Positions 61,169-64,000 of a stretch of 64,000 nt of DNA are shown here, piece after piece; positions within the stretch are counted from its first letter, which is position 1, and every line of letters begins with the position of its first letter. The position numbers and the translations under genes are program-made. The stretch is from Sporosarcina luteola (GTDB lineage Bacteria > Bacillota > Bacilli > Bacillales_A > Planococcaceae): positions 1 to 64,000 of the forward strand of contig NZ_BJYL01000017.1 in NCBI RefSeq assembly GCF_007991495.1, read 5' to 3'. A model generated the notes under the pieces. That model saw only the letters and a program-made list of their open reading frames with translations. It had not been told where the DNA came from and ran no database searches.

Positions 61169-63100
61169 TCAAAGTGCTGCCTTCACCGTTTTCCGATAAT
61201 AGCCGACCGTCAAGAACGCGAAAACGAGATAAATCAAAGCATAGATCCCCATCGCTATAGATGCCGGCAACGTAATGTCAGACATGAAGATGAACGACGC
61301 CGCTTTCATCGCAAAGATGGAGTGCAGCAAGCCGATCAGGAGAGGTACACCGAAGACAAACATTTGCTTGCGCACAATGCCCCCCATAATGTCTTGTACT
61401 GTGAAGCCCAATTGACGCAACGTTGCGTAGCTGCTTCTTTCCTGCTCTGCTTCCGTCATTTGCTTGAAGTATAAGATGCTGCCCGTTGAAACAAGGAACA
61501 CAAGACCTAAGAAGCCTGAGATGAAGATGAGCAGTCCATTGCTTTGCATGGATGCAAGATAATTCGAATAGTAATCAAACCTAGCGCGATTGTTATCTGT
61601 CATCTCCATAAAGATATCCGATGCTTTGACAAGATCTTTTTTATCCTTCAGATTAACACCATAAGCCATCATAATTTGGCTGTCGATCGTTTCATCGGAG
61701 GAAAATTCCTTTATTTCCTCATAAAGTTCTTCTTTCACTACCAGTTGTGAACCTCCGCTTGGTGGATTGAGTACATTCCCTTCTCCGATTTTGACAATGG
61801 AAATATCAAGTCCGTCATGCGGCGCATACAGCTTGAAGTTAACCGGAACTTCAGTTGACTTCATTAACCAATAAGTTGACGCTCCGTAGTAATAGGCTGA
61901 TTGAGCATCGGGGATTTCAATGTCAACGCCCGCTTCCTGCAATTGTTTTTCATTCACAACACTGACCCAAAATCGCGAATTCAACAATTTATTCACGCTG
62001 TTCTCCTCAAACTCCCCATCTAACTGCAACGTTTCAATCGGGGAATACTGATAAGCGATGTCTTGACGCTGCAGTTCATCAGTAAATTGCTTCGCTTCCG
62101 CTTCTCCCGTACTTCCGCCAGTCGGTATGAATAAAAAGTCGACAGGATAGATTAAACGCGTTTCTTTTTCCGTTGAATAATACAGGGAATATGCGCCCGC
62201 CAGCATCGCCAACGTCATTGCGGACAATACCGTAATAATCGTCAATGAATTCGCATTGCCTTTCATTCTGTGCATAATCGGCGCTAGCGACAAACTGTTG
62301 TACAGGCCAAGATGACCTTGCTTTCGCTTACGGATTTGATAAAACAACCAACTGATTGTCACGCGGAATAGTAAATACGTGCCAAGAATTGTCGAAGCCA
62401 AAACGACCAGCATATTGACGAATAACAGCTCATTTAACATTCTGCCGGACAACCAATATCCGAATGCGATAAGCGCCATCCCTATAATTGCAAGAATTCC
62501 TGACATAAACGCTTTTGGCTTTTTCGGATGCTCGCCCGTCTTATCCGCATTGAATAACCCAAGCAATGTATTGCGGTATACAGCGACGACCATTTGGATC
62601 GACGTAAGAACGATAATTGCTAGGAATACAAAGACCGTTTGGACGACTGCCTCCGTCGAAAACGTCATTTCAATAAACCCGTCAAATCCAACGAGCTTCA
62701 TTAACAATAATAAAAACAAGCGTGAAACTAGAATTCCTACACCAATTCCAATCGCGAGGGCTCCGGCGCTTAGTAACGTATTTTCGATAATCAAAAGACG
62801 TGCAACTGCTCCTTTAGTGAGCCCTATCAATTGATACAGCCCAATTTCCCGGCTTCTTCTTTTCAAGAAAATCGCATTTGCATAGACAACGAAAATCCCT
62901 GCGATGAACAACAACAGGATGCCTGCCGCTTTAAATGCCGAACCCATACTGCCGCCTGATCGTGCAATGACCGATGGATCATGCTGCAACGTCGCAAAAA
63001 CGAAGTACAGCACGACACTGAAAATGAGCGCAAAAAAGTAAAGATAGTAATGCTTGATGTTTTTCCGCATACTGCGGATGACGAGATCAAAGAGCGTCAA
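61169..63100 (-). CDS. BceB-type ABC permease (FtsX domains, antimicrobial-peptide resistance)
   Basis: About 643 residues. Ten hydrophobic segments with a ~200-residue extracellular domain between segments 7 and 8 (about 310-520), as in BceB. N-terminus [20 protein letters not shown], FtsX blocks [20 protein letters not shown] and [23 protein letters not shown] start at 63100 with GGGGGTG six bases ahead gives the family-typical beginning; the GTG at 63121 overlaps the ATPase gene further. Bce systems protect from bacitracin or lantibiotics and signal to a BceRS two-component system; none lies within the window, although the upstream side is cut off. Confidence 0.9.
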   Translation of the reverse strand: MTLFDLVIRSMRKNIKHYYLYFFALIFSVVLYFVFATLQHDPSVIARSGGSMGSAFKAAGILLLFIAGIFVVYANAIFLKRRSREIGLYQLIGLTKGAVARLLIIENTLLSAGALAIGIGVGILVSRLFLLLLMKLVGFDGFIEMTFSTEAVVQTVFVFLAIIVLTSIQMVVAVYRNTLLGLFNADKTGEHPKKPKAFMSGILAIIGMALIAFGYWLSGRMLNELLFVNMLVVLASTILGTYLLFRVTISWLFYQIRKRKQGHLGLYNSLSLAPIMHRMKGNANSLTIITVLSAMTLAMLAGAYSLYYSTEKETRLIYPVDFLFIPTGGSTGEAEAKQFTDELQRQDIAYQYSPIETLQLDGEFEENSVNKLLNSRFWVSVVNEKQLQEAGVDIEIPDAQSAYYYGASTYWLMKSTEVPVNFKLYAPHDGLDISIVKIGEGNVLNPPSGGSQLVVKEELYEEIKEFSSDETIDSQIMMAYGVNLKDKKDLVKASDIFMEMTDNNRARFDYYSNYLASMQSNGLLIFISGFLGLVFLVSTGSILYFKQMTEAEQERSSYATLRQLGFTVQDIMGGIVRKQMFVFGVPLLIGLLHSIFAMKAASFIFMSDITLPASIAMGIYALIYLVFAFLTVGYYRKTVKAAL

Positions 63101-63866
63101 CGCTGTCACCCCCGAGAACACCTTGCACCTTCAGAATTTCCTGGAAGAAGGCCTGTCTCGTCTTATCGCCGCGGTACAATTCCGAATAGATATTGCCATC
63201 TTTCAAGAACACGACTCGGCTGCAGTAACTCGATGCGACCGGGTCATGCGTTACCATCATGATCGTGACGCCACGTTGTTTATTGACATCTTCCAACGTT
63301 CCAAGCAACGAAGACGCAGATTTCGAATCAAGCGCGCCTGTCGGTTCATCCGCGAACACCATGGATGGCTTGTTGATGAGCGCTCGCGCCGCGGAAGTCC
63401 GCTGTTTTTGACCGCCCGAAATTTCATGTGGGTATTTATCCGCCAATTCCTTAATTCCTAAAATATCGGCAATCGATTTGAATTGATCCTCCGCTACCCG
63501 CTTCTTCATTTTGCCGAGCGACACAGGCAATAGGATATTTTCCTTTACCGTCAACGTATCAAGAAGATTGTAGTCTTGGAAGATGAACCCTAACTTATCG
63601 CGCCTGAATGCGGATAATTCTCGATCCTTCATCTTTGAAATATCTGAGTCGCCGATAAGGATCGAACCTTCCGTCGTGCGGTCAATTGTCGCAAGAACGT
63701 TCAACAGCGTCGTTTTTCCGGCACCGGATGCCCCCATAATCCCGACGAACTCCCCTTCCATCACACGCAAATCGATCCCTTTTAAAACTTCCTGCACATT
63801 GCCCCGCGTGCCGTACGATTTCCGGATATTTTGAGCATGTAGTACTGTTTTGTGTTGATCCATCAT
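63087..63866 (-). CDS. BceA-type ABC ATPase
   Basis: 259 residues with Walker [19 protein letters not shown], signature [15 protein letters not shown], Walker [17 protein letters not shown] and H-loop [14 protein letters not shown]. Partner of the downstream permease, which overlaps it by 14 bases. GGGAGGAATC precedes the ATG. The region 63867-64000 holds its promoter and upstream sequence; I see no gene there. Confidence 0.93.
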   Translation of the reverse strand: MMDQHKTVLHAQNIRKSYGTRGNVQEVLKGIDLRVMEGEFVGIMGASGAGKTTLLNVLATIDRTTEGSILIGDSDISKMKDRELSAFRRDKLGFIFQDYNLLDTLTVKENILLPVSLGKMKKRVAEDQFKSIADILGIKELADKYPHEISGGQKQRTSAARALINKPSMVFADEPTGALDSKSASSLLGTLEDVNKQRGVTIMMVTHDPVASSYCSRVVFLKDGNIYSELYRGDKTRQAFFQEILKVQGVLGGDSVDAL

Positions 63867-64000
63867 GATTCCTCCCTGTTTGCTATATCCTTATCTTAAA
63901 GTGTGAAGTTCTTTCGGTCGTTTGATTTAGATGACAAACAGGTCGGCCAATGTGACAATGTTGTCACGTTCGTGTAGCATCAAATTCATTTTCGGTAGAA

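Overview
The window looks like chromosome of an aerobic to facultatively anaerobic, low-to-mid GC, Gram-positive member of the Bacillales, most probably Planococcaceae (Sporosarcina-like). The evidence is the set of Firmicutes leader RNAs (S-box, T-box, cobalamin riboswitch), the oxygen/nitrate-sensing NreABC system next to narGHJI, a lysine 6-dehydrogenase very like the one I remember from Geobacillus, strong Shine-Dalgarno sites, many TTG/GTG starts and many bidirectional intrinsic terminators. The genus is an inference. No rRNA, tRNA, insertion sequence, prophage or CRISPR array is seen.

Layout. 1-5.6 kb: a secreted lipoprotein serpin, then an S-box-controlled methionine importer operon (metN-metI-metQ) that ends in an M20 amidohydrolase. 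5.6-9.7 kb: a lysine catabolism cluster (acyl-CoA dehydrogenase, lysine 6-dehydrogenase, aldehyde dehydrogenase). 9.8-13.3 kb: a DHA2 drug exporter divergent from its probable TetR regulator, with twin candidate operators, and an AIM24-family protein. 13.5-15.3 kb: a SEC-C/TPR-like protein. 15.5-24.3 kb: histidine utilisation (hutU-hutI-yjiH-like, and a separate hutG divergent from an AraC-type regulator), enclosing a pyridoxamine kinase and an ECF S component. 24.4-25.3 kb: a 2-hydroxyacid dehydrogenase. 25.5-43.8 kb: one large nitrate-respiration and molybdenum-cofactor region. It holds moeA-mobB-moaE-moaD-mobA-moaA, divergent moaC, and narGHJI-nreABC-hemerythrin-narK(PAS)-moeB-moaB, all running leftward except moaC. 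It is followed by the RIC-type FeS repair gene scdA, whose promoter carries candidate Fur and Fnr sites and an inverted repeat.

44-47.9 kb: a LytTR regulator fused to a degenerate ABC ATPase, an ABC-2 exporter, a 25-residue membrane peptide, and a MOSC protein. 48-52 kb: class I ribonucleotide reductase (large subunit, flavodoxin, nrdF) behind both a candidate NrdR box and a cobalamin riboswitch. 52-61 kb: an erythromycin-esterase-family protein, a DUF3221-like lipoprotein, T-box-controlled argS, a chemotaxis receptor, and a sodium/alanine symporter with an unrecognised attenuator-like leader. 61-64 kb: a BceAB-type ABC transporter.

The most unusual structure is a set of intergenic tandem arrays. 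Four or five unrelated sequence families, at seven loci, all use the same repeat length of 21 bp (20-21 bp in one family), with a conserved 8-15 bp core and a degenerate remainder. They sit at gene ends, usually beside intrinsic terminators. Two families recur at separate loci. I do not recognise them as a known element. The common 21-bp register (two DNA turns, seven codons) suggests a shared origin or function.
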